Shown here in pieces: positions 46,801 to 56,910 of a DNA stretch of 64,000 bases. A model generated the notes under the pieces. That model was not told the DNA's origin. It saw only the letters and a list, made by a program, of their open reading frames with translations, and did not search any database. Made by a program: the position numbers and the translations under genes. Numbering within the stretch: position 1 is the stretch's first letter; every line of letters starts with the position of its first letter. Source of the DNA: Malus domestica (lineage: Eukaryota > Streptophyta > Magnoliopsida > Rosales > Rosaceae); contig NC_091677.1 in NCBI RefSeq assembly GCF_042453785.1, positions 29,265,501 to 29,329,500 of the forward strand, given 5' to 3'.

Positions 46801-48670
46801 CTTTCGATAACAACCTTTCAGCTCTCATAGTTGAAATAACTTCATGCCTCAATCCACTAGGCTCACCTACGAATGTAACTTCAGGTAATCCAGGACGATG
46901 GAAAGTCACTATTTTCCCGTAACAATCAATTTGGGCACGATTAAAATGCAACCAATCGGTGCCTAATATCACATCAAAATCCACAATATCTAACGGGATA
47001 AGATTAGCTGGCATAACTACATCTTCTACCATCACTGGACACCCTGGATATACACAATCTACATAACATCTTTCCCCTCTAGGCATAGCAAACTCTAACT
47101 CAAACCCTAGAGGCGTAGATCGAGGTTGAGTCAATTGAGCAAATATATGAGAAATCACAGAATGTGTAGCACCACAATCAATCAACACTTTAGCATGATA
47201 ACCAAGAATATTTAACGTACCCATAATCAAGTCAGGATTATTCTGAGCATCCTGTAGAGAAATGTTGGGGATACGTCCTTGGGCCTGCTGCCTTTCTCCT
47301 CGACCTCTGCTGGCATGAACACCTCTACCCTGCGAACTACGTCCTTGACCGGACTGAATGTGCTGCCTAGACGATCCAACACTACTAGTAACCATATCTA
47401 TCTGCTGTGGTTGTCCTCCTGGCTGCCACTGTGATCCACCAGTCGAAAACTGCTGACCATGGTTGTTCTGCTGATAAGGCATATAACCATCTGAAGATTG
47501 ACCAAAACGATTCTGCTGGTAAGAGTCCTGAGGGTATTGATACTGTCCTGAAGGATAAGAAACTGAATCCCCTTGAAAATGATAAGCGCTACCACGACCC
47601 GTCTGAGTGAAACCGCTAGGTCCTGAAAACTGTTGAGTCGGAGCTGGCTGTGGTATGAAAGGTTGTTGAGGTCTCTGCTGGCTTTGGGGACAGTACTTAG
47701 CCATATGCCCCATCTGACCACAAGTATAACACCCACTGCTACCTCGACGACATTCTCTAAAGTGTCGATTATTGCACCTACGGCAAAGAGGAGCAGTTGA
47801 ACCTCCAGAACCACCAAAAACTCTCTGTCTCTGGAATTTAGGGCCTCCATAAAATCTACCTCCTCGCCTTTGATCTGAGAAACTAAAACCTCCACTAGAA
47901 GAACTCGAGCCCATACCGCTTCTTTTGAAACTTTGTGTTTTCTTAGGTTCTTGAGAAAACTGACCTTTACCCTTATCATTTCTCCTTTGATTATTATCTT
48001 TTTCTTTTTCTTCACTGTCACTGGGTAAATTTTCTGAATCCTCAACGTTCAACAGAACCTCATAAAATTCCTGATAAGTGGTACAGTTTGCAATAGTAGC
48101 CATGGAACGCCACTTCTTTTTAGTACCCCTCTTGAAACGTCTGAGCATCTCAACAGGATTAGCAGCAGTTTCAGAATCATATCTAGACAAATCGGTAAAT
48201 TTCCGATAGTACTCATTAGCAGACATCTTTCTTTGCTTCAAACTGACGAATTCCTGCTTCTTCCGGTCAAGATAGGCTGGAGGAGTAAACCTCTTATAGA
48301 ACAAATCCTTAAAATTCTTCCAGTTTGCTACCTCTTCAGGCAACCATCCACGAGATTCTTGTTCCCACCAAGATGCAGTCTCTTTACCCAAAAACCAAGT
48401 GGTAGTCTCAACCCACCTTTCAGCAGGAAGATTGCCTTGACTCTGCATAACCTGAAAAGTCTTCTCTACATGCTCAAGCCATCGCTCGGCCCCTTAATGT
48501 CCTTCATTACCCATAAAAGTAGGTAATTTCAAATTGTACACTGCCTCTAAAGGAGTTTTCTGAGAAGGGCGAAGTGAAGCTTGAATGGCATTAGCTATGG
48601 CTTCCCCTAACTGAGCGATATCGGGAAAACCAGGCTCAGAAGAAGTACGTGGATCTCTACGAGGCGGCAT
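43808..48670 (-). pseudogene. Gypsy gag-pol polyprotein with four in-frame stops
   Basis: The frame starts at MPPRRDP (48670) and ends at 43808. Gag covers about 48670-47700 (WLEHVEK-type region, CCHC knuckle CYTCGQMGHMAKYC near 47730). The protease motif is VLIDCGATHS near 47190, with Cys where most copies have Ser. Reverse transcriptase carries FIDDILVYS near 46180. RNase H runs to about 45400. Integrase has the HHCC finger (YYWPGMKREI, CAICQQ) near 45000 and the DDE core (FVYKLPRTR, VSDRDPRFTS, HPQTDGQSER). A chromodomain (EPVTILDWKEK...WETEDRM) closes the protein. Stops lie at 48494-48496, 46574-46576, 46205-46207 and 45278-45280. All the pieces are in one frame, so only point changes separate this copy from an open frame. 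Confidence 0.93.
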
Positions 48671-48736
48671 AGTTCTGACAGAAGATACCAAAAATAATTA
48701 GGGAAGTTCACAAAATATGCAGGACTGCAACCTAGG

Positions 48737-48748
48737 GCTCTGATACCA
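48737..48748 (-). other. Primer-binding site of the gypsy element
   Basis: TGGTATCAGAGC on the minus strand, three bases from the 5' LTR. Complementary to initiator tRNA-Met. Confidence 0.92.
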
Positions 48749-48751
48749 AAC

Positions 48752-51163
48752 TGACACACCCCGACCGAAGTCAAGGCATGCTGGCCGTCACGTGAGCGTG
48801 ACGTAACCATGTGCGCAGTGCGGAAGCAATATTTTAAGGAAAGTACGAATAATTCAAAACCAAATACCATAGGTTCTAAGATAAGTTTAAGTGTGAATAC
48901 ACAACCAGAGCACAAGGTCTAAGTGCAGTCGAACATAAGATGTACTAATTTACAACACTCGAAGATAATCCTACATGAGTGATGGTTTGTCAGAACTTCA
49001 GCTGGAAACCTCGAGATCCAACAACAAACGCTACCTAGAACCTGGAGGGGCGCAAAACAAAGTTGAGTGGGTCAGCAAAACAAACTTCTTCAAAACCTTA
49101 TTTTCTCTTTGAATATACTAACCCCTCGCCGTAAAACAAGTATAGTTTCCCAGAAATAAAGTATATATTCATATACGTACTATATCTCAAATCATGCTAG
49201 ACAATATGAATGTATGTCATGCCAAAGTATCATAACTGAATGCTCGTTATCTCTAAGTGAATATGATGGAATAACATATAATCAATTCAGCACTCGGCTA
49301 TAAACATAGTTCATACTCTTTCATTATAATCAACTCAGCCTTCAGCTGCACATATAGCTCATAATCATCTCATCACATCATGTATATATATGTATATCTT
49401 GCACACATTCAATACCACCTCACATGGTCTGCAATTCATCACTGTATATAACATAATATGCTTTAGTGCTACAATCACGTGAAGACTGTGCGATAAATCA
49501 CGGGTCACCTACGAGTCGAACCCATTAAAAGTGGTCTATATGACAGGACTGTGCACCTAACTTGGATCCAAGGCGAGCATGCGGTGCGGGAGGTGAACAT
49601 CACGTAAAAGACTGTGCCCCTAACTCTGGGCGGGAGCACTAATATACGTGTGCAAGTGAATGAGCTCTCAATCATATCTCAATCATAACCAACATCGTAT
49701 CTCATCATACCTCAATCATAACCAACATCGTAGCTCAATCATATCTCAATCATAACCAACATCGTATCTCATCATATCTCAATCATAACCAACATCGTAG
49801 CTCAATCATCTCTCAATCATAACCAACATCGTATCTCATCATATCTCAATCATAACCAACATCGTATCTCATCATCGTTACCAACATAATATACTCACAT
49901 GTAGCTTACCTGGGCCTCCTCAGCACCATGCAACAATATGCATAATTATAATAATGCACATACTAAAATATGATGCATACATGACAGGATAATTAAATCA
50001 CATTTCCTTAAAATACGTTTTCTGGGAAAAACGTCAAGCATACATATATATATATATACTGAAAAATAACTGCCCACTCACTGATAAGTAGCCGGTTCGT
50101 AACCCCCACGCCTAGTTTGGTTACTTTCGTCCTCGGTATAAGTCTCACCTATAAGAGAATAATTATACAAACATCATTTAAAAGCACATACACAACATTC
50201 GCTAATAACTTCTCATATATTGCTCAATTTGGGTATGTGAATATACCACCGTGACCTACACGACGTCACGAACACGTAGCAATTTTTAGAACCCGATTTG
50301 GACACCGCACACGCCCTCACGCGCCACCAACAGCTCGGCCCATGCACGCGCGTCGTCTTCTTCCTTGGGTCGCCGAACTGGTTTCGCCGGCGGTAGGGTT
50401 TTGCCGGAATTTCTGGGTATTTTTCAAAACGTCATAACTTCTTCATTTCTTCACTATTTTCAACGTACTTTATATCAAAATTAAGATATTGACGAGACGA
50501 ACACATTCATACCTACCTTGACCCCTAAATCGCCAGGGATTCGCCGGAAAAAGCCTCGAAAGCTCCGTCCAAACTTTGAACTTGTCGATCTCCGTGTTCT
50601 TACGTCCAAAAACTTCCAACGAACTACCCCGAGCCTCCTAAGGACCTCAAGAAGCTTCCTATAAGCTTGAAAAGTCCTAAAAATCAACCAATAAAAGTTG
50701 ATGAATAGTACCCAAATCGGTGCTCGTGATTTTGACGTGAAAACGTTAGAGATCTTACCTGAAATAGGTATGGTTGGACTCGTATCGTCGAGACGAAGAT
50801 GATGGTGGTTTTATTTTCTTCGATCTATGAAGATTTGAGAGAGTTCTAACGTTGGTCTGTGTGTTTGGCCGTGTGGTTTGAGAGGGAGGGAGAGTGAATG
50901 AGAGCTTGAGAGTTTGTCGGGGAGAGATAGAGAGAATGAGTGAGAGGACAAGGTTGAGGAAATCACGGATTAAAGAAAGTAAAAGGGAAAAGGAATGATT
51001 TCTGTAAGCCCCGTGAGGGCATAGGATTCCAAAGTTTAATCATTCAAACATATACGGCCGAAAACGTCCCTATCCGTCCATTATCAACCAACTTTAAAAA
51101 GAATTAGGATAATTAAACACACTTCACACAAACGAAAGTGTTAATGCGGGACGGGCTGTCACA
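48752..51163 (-). repeat. 5' LTR of the gypsy element
   Basis: 2412 bp. It is longer than the 3' LTR mainly because of two extra minisatellite units and a few short insertions (TA repeat near 50046, about 13 bases near 50860). It drives transcription toward the gag-pol frame. Confidence 0.94.
49665..49880. repeat. LTR minisatellite, 6 units
   Basis: Six copies of the ctcaatcataaccaacatcg unit, against four in the partner LTR at 42345-42480. Confidence 0.85.
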
Positions 51164-51168
51164 CGAAT

Positions 51169-52553
51169 GGTCACCCTTAAATAGGTTTCTGGAACACTAG
51201 AGAATTAAGAAAAAAACTCTCAAATTTTGATAAATAATATGATAAGATAATTAAAATACAACCCTAAAAGTCGTTTAAATGGTCTTAGCAAACCCTAACT
51301 CCAAATGAGAAAAAAATTAACAAATAACAAAATATCAGAAATATTTAATCACGTTTTGGGTTGGTAAACGCTGGAATTCGGCCAATTTTTACTAGGCTTG
51401 TTATCTTGTAGATCTCATCGTTTTCTTTGAATTCATATATAATGAGCTCAAAACTAATACATCAAATGAAAGTTACATTCATCCAAACAACCTAAAAAGT
51501 CAAAATATTCACTTTTGGAATATACTGGTAGCAAATAACCTTTTAACCCATCAATTACTACGAAGCATGAGTTTGTCAAAAATAGTGATGAATTGCGCTC
51601 GGGGAGCTAAAGTGGGACCGAGAGCAGCATAACTCCTTAGTATTCGGCTTGGCACGGCAGGAATCGGCTTCGAAAAATTGAAAAGACTTTCGTTTTCACT
51701 TGATCTTACGAGAGAGGGCTAGAAAGAGAGGTTCTTTGAGTTTTTGTGAATCCCCGAATCCCATGCTCTCGCTTCCGTACTCGTGCTTCTTATATGAATT
51801 ATCAATTCTTCAATCACTTTTCTTTATTAAATGTCGTCTTCTTCTTTTAATTTTCTTGTACATAAAATAATAGAAATTTTGTCATGTGTCATAAAGTGAT
51901 CAACTTATTACAATATCGAGCAACCCCATCATATATGTATTCCACCAAAATATGTTTGCAAGTGAAATAATTGTCTATTCAACACAGATGCATCCCTTTT
52001 CAGAAAATGAATGTTAATTGAATATATCTAATACCACGATGCGATATTGAAATGTAGTTAATTGTATAAACATGTAGTAAGTGCCTTACTTTTTAAACTG
52101 ATGGAGATAATAATTTGTACCAATTATTTTGTCTGAAAATTAATGGGATGATGAAGATGATGTTTTCTTTTAACATGGATGAAAAAAGATGATTTTTTGG
52201 CTATCACGCCTATCATCTCTTTATCATTTATTTTCTAAAATCTACACACACAAAAAGTTATATAAAAAGGTGCGAAATCCCAATCGAAATCTCTAAAAAA
52301 GTAGTGATTATTGTAGTTAATATTATTTAGCAATGTGATTGTGTAAATTTAAAAGTAGAATTCAAATAGGATTTGGGGGATGAACCTCTTTATGACTTGT
52401 ATTACTTTTGAGGCAAGTAAAGAACACTTGATTAGTATAAATAAAGGCATAAAGCTACAAGAGAGCAGGTGCAATTCATAAAGTTTTCTCTTTCTCTCTC
52501 TTGATGTCTCTCTCCTACCCTCAGCCTCTAAAATTTCCTTCAACAATAATCAC
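51169..52553. other. Intergenic region after the gypsy element
   Basis: The second CGAAT is followed by AT-rich sequence. I see no gene. Short frames have no domain. A CT-rich patch lies near 52485-52515. Confidence 0.45.
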
Positions 52554-52702
52554 ATTTTTTTTTAACAAACGATATTATCTACATTAAGGTGAAAGAGGAG
52601 GGTGGGCTAGTAATAATATGGTTCAAATTCATGTTTTGCGAGAATGGAACCTAAACACTTACAAGTGAATAAGTATATCACTAGACCGTAGTGCTAAGTG
52701 TC
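52554..52702 (-). mobile_element. tRNA-derived SINE
   Basis: Read on the minus strand: a head with CACTACGGTCTAGTGATA, a degraded Pol III A box; an AGGTTCCATTCTCGC segment that resembles a B box (GGTTCGANTCC) with one main change; a body; the tail AATATCGTTTGTT and a run of A (T on the plus strand, 52554-52563). Flanks caataatcac (52544-52553) and cagtaaccac (52703-52712) match at 8 of 10 positions, a likely old target duplication. No coding capacity. SINEs of this form move with the help of LINE reverse transcriptase. Confidence 0.75.
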
Positions 52703-52712
52703 AGTAACCACT

Positions 52713-54380
52713 TAATAGTAGGAATAAAATGATTAGGATTTAGGAGGGAACAATTATCAATTTTAATAAAGGCCCAAATTATGTACAACAATTAGGAGGA
52801 AGTAAGGAATCATTCTTCTTCCTTTTCTTTTCTTTTGGTAAAGGGAAAGAACCCTCAACTTCAATCCTTATTTTCTTTTTCTTTTTTTAAGTTAGACCAA
52901 AGATTTCTCCAATGAAGAACAAAGCATCTACCAACTCCACCACATTGCCTTAATAATTAACAGTTTTTCACTTTCGTTCCTAAATTGGTTTTATTGTATT
53001 CTATACTTCTCCAACTTTCTTTTAATGTCTCATTTGTCTCCTTATCATCACTTTGGTTTGTTCACGTGACGTGCACCTCATCAAGATTTGAGGGGCAAAA
53101 ATGTTAATATAAGGCCATGTATACTTCACGAATAAGAGTGTTGTTATGTCCATTCACTTATCGTATTTTCTCACTCAGTTATTAGTGTAAATGTTTATAT
53201 AAGACTGTTGGGGGAGTAACGATCTGAGGTTTTTCAGAGTGATGCTTGAAATGGATTCCAACAATGAATTTTACCCTTTACCAAAAAATAAATAAATAAA
53301 ATAAAAAACTAAAGACAGCTTGATTAAGGAGATTAAAAGAGAGCAATATATATAGTACCAAAAATAGAAGAGATGGAATTAGCTTGTGCTGATAACCTCA
53401 ATTTGGTATATCTTGTTGGATGTATGTCAACAATCTGTGATAATTTATATATGCTAATAAATAATAAATGCAATATGAATTAACAGAATATAAACTAGAA
53501 TACGAATTATAAAAACAAACAACTTGAAGATCGAGGCTTGCGTACCGCAATGTCCTTGAAACAAAAATTTCGTCCCTACTCTATGCTTGTAGTTCTACGG
53601 ACGTCTGCTTCACCAGGATTCAACGATCAAGTTAAAATTCCAGCACCGGAAAATTTAACTTCTGGCGAATTTAGTGTGGTTCTCTCAGTAAGAAGGTTTA
53701 GGAATGTAGAAGATGAAGTTGATTATTTTCTGTCATTGAAATGCCATGCAGATGGATGTATATATAGCAGATGGATGCCTGTTTGCAACAGGTATAAGAA
53801 TGGGGTGTGAATGTTGGGAGACTTCTCTTCAAGGGGTGCTTTGCTCTGTGTTCAGAAAGAACTCTCAGACTTCAAATTCGAATTTTAAAAAATCTTTTGA
53901 TAATTAATTATATATTAATTATAATTAATTATATATTAATTACCAATTAATTAATGCACCCCAAAGCCCAGCCTCAAGGGTGAGCCCAATTTTAGTCTCC
54001 AGGCCTATTACTCCAATCACTTTCTATAAAGGACAAAGCCTTATAAAGTGATAAAATCTTTTGGGAAAGGCCAATGTGGGACAATGAAATGTCTACTCAA
54101 ACTATTTAAATTTCCAACATATCTTACCGGTACTCAAACCAATCGAACCCTCACACAACATTTTTGTTTAAAACAAAAAATATTATTGTTTTCCGTCACA
54201 CAATTTCATTTGTTATTTTCATTTGTTTGTTGCTTAAGGATCCCTTTTAGTCTTAGACTATAAACCTTAAAGACTTATAAATCTTATTCACCAAATGACA
54301 ATGTGACTAAATGCAATGTCAAATAAAAATACATTTACACGTGACATTATATAATTAACACGAAACCACACAAGTATTTA
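52713..54380. other. Intergenic region
   Basis: No gene I can support. An AT-rich palindromic stretch of repeated aattaattatatattaatt lies at 53900-53950 and could extrude as a hairpin. The 90-codon plus frame at 53538-53810 has no known domain. Confidence 0.4.
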
Positions 54381-54776
54381 TTATATAGTGAGCAAGTAGG
54401 TGATGAGAAGACCGGGTCTGATAATATTCCGAAATACCTCCCGCTTTGCAGACGGTCGAAAAACCTCGAAACCTTGCGCCATACCTTTTGCATGTCCATG
54501 ATCACAACGGTGTGCCAAACTGTTGGTGCACTGTGCAGAAATCTTGAATTCCTCAACAGCCTCAAGTGCCACTGATTTGCTTCCCGCTGCAGAAAACTTC
54601 AACTGTTTTTCTTTACCCCCGGCGTATGTAAAACGATCTTCCTCCTTAACCAACTTCCCACCGTAACACAGCAGCGTCGAAGTTCCATCCCTTTCTGCTG
54701 AACAATGGCATTTAACAACAAACGTTTCAAGCCACTCTGAAACTTGTCGCCAATTTGGGAATTCAAGGTCTACCAT
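54381..54776 (-). CDS. Unrecognised 131-residue frame, possibly a gene fragment
   Basis: A minus-strand frame starting MVDLEFPNWRQVSEWLETF that has balanced amino-acid use and a higher GC content than the AT-rich surroundings. Four Cys and two His (KCHCS, LLCYGG, AQCTNSLAHRC) are present but form no motif I know. No domain is recognised. A possible splice donor (GCGGGAG then GTATTT) near 54440 would cut off the hydrophobic tail, so the real coding part may be about 115 residues of a larger or broken gene. It could equally be chance. Confidence 0.3.
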   Translation of the reverse strand: MVDLEFPNWRQVSEWLETFVVKCHCSAERDGTSTLLCYGGKLVKEEDRFTYAGGKEKQLKFSAAGSKSVALEAVEEFKISAQCTNSLAHRCDHGHAKGMAQGFEVFRPSAKREVFRNIIRPGLLITYLLTI

Positions 54777-56400
54777 ACTACATTTCTAAATGCTATATTT
54801 ACACAAATTCAAAGGTCCAAAACTGCAGATTTTTCAATGAGTTCAACTAAAAAATTATGAAAATAAATCATTCTCAAAAATAGATAATGGGTAAAGCATA
54901 ATGTAGTAGAATGCAACAACAAATCTTAATCTATAGGTTCGCCCGTGGCAGAGCTTACGATTTGGACGGTTACACTCCGTCCGTCACTCCGGCGGAAGAG
55001 GTTTCCGTTTTGAGTGTTTTGTTTTGGTTGAGTGTTTTGTTTTGGTATAAAATGAAGGAGGAGACAGTTTCTTCAATTAAATGTTATATGGTGTTTTGAA
55101 ATCTGTGTCAGAGGGTTTCGTTGGGTGTCGTTAGGACATCGTTACGTTTTTTCTTCTTTCTAATTAGTGAAAGATAATATGGAATTTTCACAAACAAATT
55201 TGATCAAGAGATCAATATTTTAACTTTGGATGCGATCCTTAATCATCACTATTTTTACTGAAATCTTATTGATTTTCAGTTTTATCAAAATCCCTTTTAA
55301 CTTTGTATACCTTAGCATATTAAATTCCATATTAATTTTTCTTATAGAAGTTACAAATTATGAAATTTGTAAATCCCCATTTTATGGGATATCCTTTCTT
55401 CTTCTTTCTTTTATTGGAAATATGGGATATTATTTAAGACCCACAACTTGTGGGATATAAAAACTGAAAAAATTAATCTCACATCTATATATAGTTCTCA
55501 ATGTCAAAAAATATATCCACCATACACATTCTCCATGTCAAAAAAAAATGCACCAATCTTATTTTTGTTCAAAAAAATCTACACAATCTCAATGTGGAAA
55601 GGAAAAAATGTTAAGTACCCACAAAAATATATTTCGACCTGATTTAGGGTATATATCAAAATTTAAAATTATGGGTACAATAAATGATTAAAAAAGTTTA
55701 AAAGTATGGATAGAAAAAAGATATTAAGTATATGAGTACAAATAAAAACTTAAAAAAAACTGATACAGATTAAAATATAGTTGTAAATTTAGGTACAAAT
55801 TTAAAAGTAAAATATTTGATACATAATTTAGCTATAAATATACCAATTGTAACGTAAATAATTTTTAATTATAAAACTTAAATATGCTGCATAAAAATTT
55901 ATTATTATTCAAATCATGACGTGGATAGAAATTAAAGAATTTTAATAAAAAAATTAGTATTTGCTTACACACTTTGTATATATGAACACATTTTTTAAGA
56001 AAATGAGAGGGAGAGAGGGAGAACGTGGGGAGTAGGAGGTTTTTTTTTTCGGTTTTTTTTTTAATATTGGAGGCATTTTAACATCACATGTAGGTAGAAT
56101 TTCAATAAAAAACAGTAAAATTTATATTGCCCATCATTTTTTTTTGTGTGATAGAAGACTAATTTATCTTTTCATCAATATTTGGTTGCCAAAAGAGTTT
56201 TAATAATTAGTAGAGATTAATAAAAAAATTTAATTAATGAAATAGAAAAATAAAGGATGACGATTAGAATCTAATTTTTCATTTTAAAATTGTGATCAAA
56301 ACTTCAACCATTGTATTGCTGCTAATTGCCCTACTTTTATCCGTTGGTGAGGTTGAAGTTGAACAGGACAAACCTGTTCAGTAGAAATATTAAAATTCAA
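54777..56400. other. AT-rich intergenic region before the mannanase
   Basis: From 55100 to 56300 the sequence is very AT rich, with many poly-A and poly-T runs and no gene. A short GC-richer patch at 54945-55010 (frame FARGRAYDLDGYTP) might be a lost exon but I do not recognise it. Confidence 0.4.
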
Positions 56401-56511
56401 GAAAAGCAGTGAAATCAGGTGCTCAGATCTACACGCACAACACAACTCAGCAGCAAACAGCTTGATACCAACACTGCAACCACACCACCCCACACCACAC
56501 CACCCCACACA

Positions 56512-56516
<5 letters not shown>

Positions 56517-56547
<31 letters not shown>
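56517..56547 (+). repeat. (CT)n microsatellite in the mannanase leader
   Basis: About 15 CT units follow a CCACACC-rich stretch, roughly 365 bases before the mannanase start codon. CT tracts are common in plant core promoters and 5' leaders. Confidence 0.9.
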
Positions 56548-56551
<4 letters not shown>

Positions 56552-56910
56552 CCATTGAAAAATTTTCCAATTTTCCATTTTTGACTATTGTTTTCTTGGT
56601 TGAACATGTTAGCTCTAATATCTCTACCATATTCCCCACATGCCCTCAAACCTTCCCCCACGCTTGCTGCATAAACTTCCCTATTTTCCTTTTCCACTTA
56701 AATATATATCAGGACACCAATGTACATTTTTTAGCAAGAGAAGGATCTGGGTGTTCACATCTGGGTTCTGAGGATAATAATCTCATCTGGGCACCAATAA
56801 ATTTCGTAATTTTATTGAAATTTAGCCAAAAGGGTGTCCTGAAATCCTTCAAATCCGCCGAAATTTTGGGGCTTTTTATGATCTTGGGTTCCTCTGCAGA
56901 GAAGAAGAAA

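Larger units (their letters stand above)
41423..51163 (-). mobile_element. Full-length Ty3/gypsy chromovirus (Tekay/Del type)
   Basis: 9741 bp, minus orientation, with LTRs at 41423-43751 and 48752-51163 and a perfect CGAAT target duplication (41418-41422, 51164-51168). A tRNA-Met primer site follows the 5' LTR, and a purine-rich AAGGATGGTAGGT tract precedes the 3' LTR. One long frame encodes gag, protease, reverse transcriptase, RNase H, integrase and a chromodomain, in gypsy order. The frame is broken by four stop codons and no frameshift. By eye the LTRs differ by about 30 substitutions over 2.3 kb (about 1.3 percent), so it is younger than the copia element in this window. Confidence 0.96.

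Noticed and set aside
47398-48045. 215-codon minus-strand frame
   Set aside because: It overlaps gag of the gypsy element in another frame; gag has the zinc knuckle and clear similarity.
53900-53950. AT palindrome as a replication origin
   Set aside because: AT-rich hairpins are common in plant intergenic DNA; nothing else supports an origin.
56419-56910. N-terminal extension of the mannanase
   Set aside because: The frame is open but crosses a CT microsatellite and CCACACC runs, has no similarity, and would bury the hydrophobic leader.
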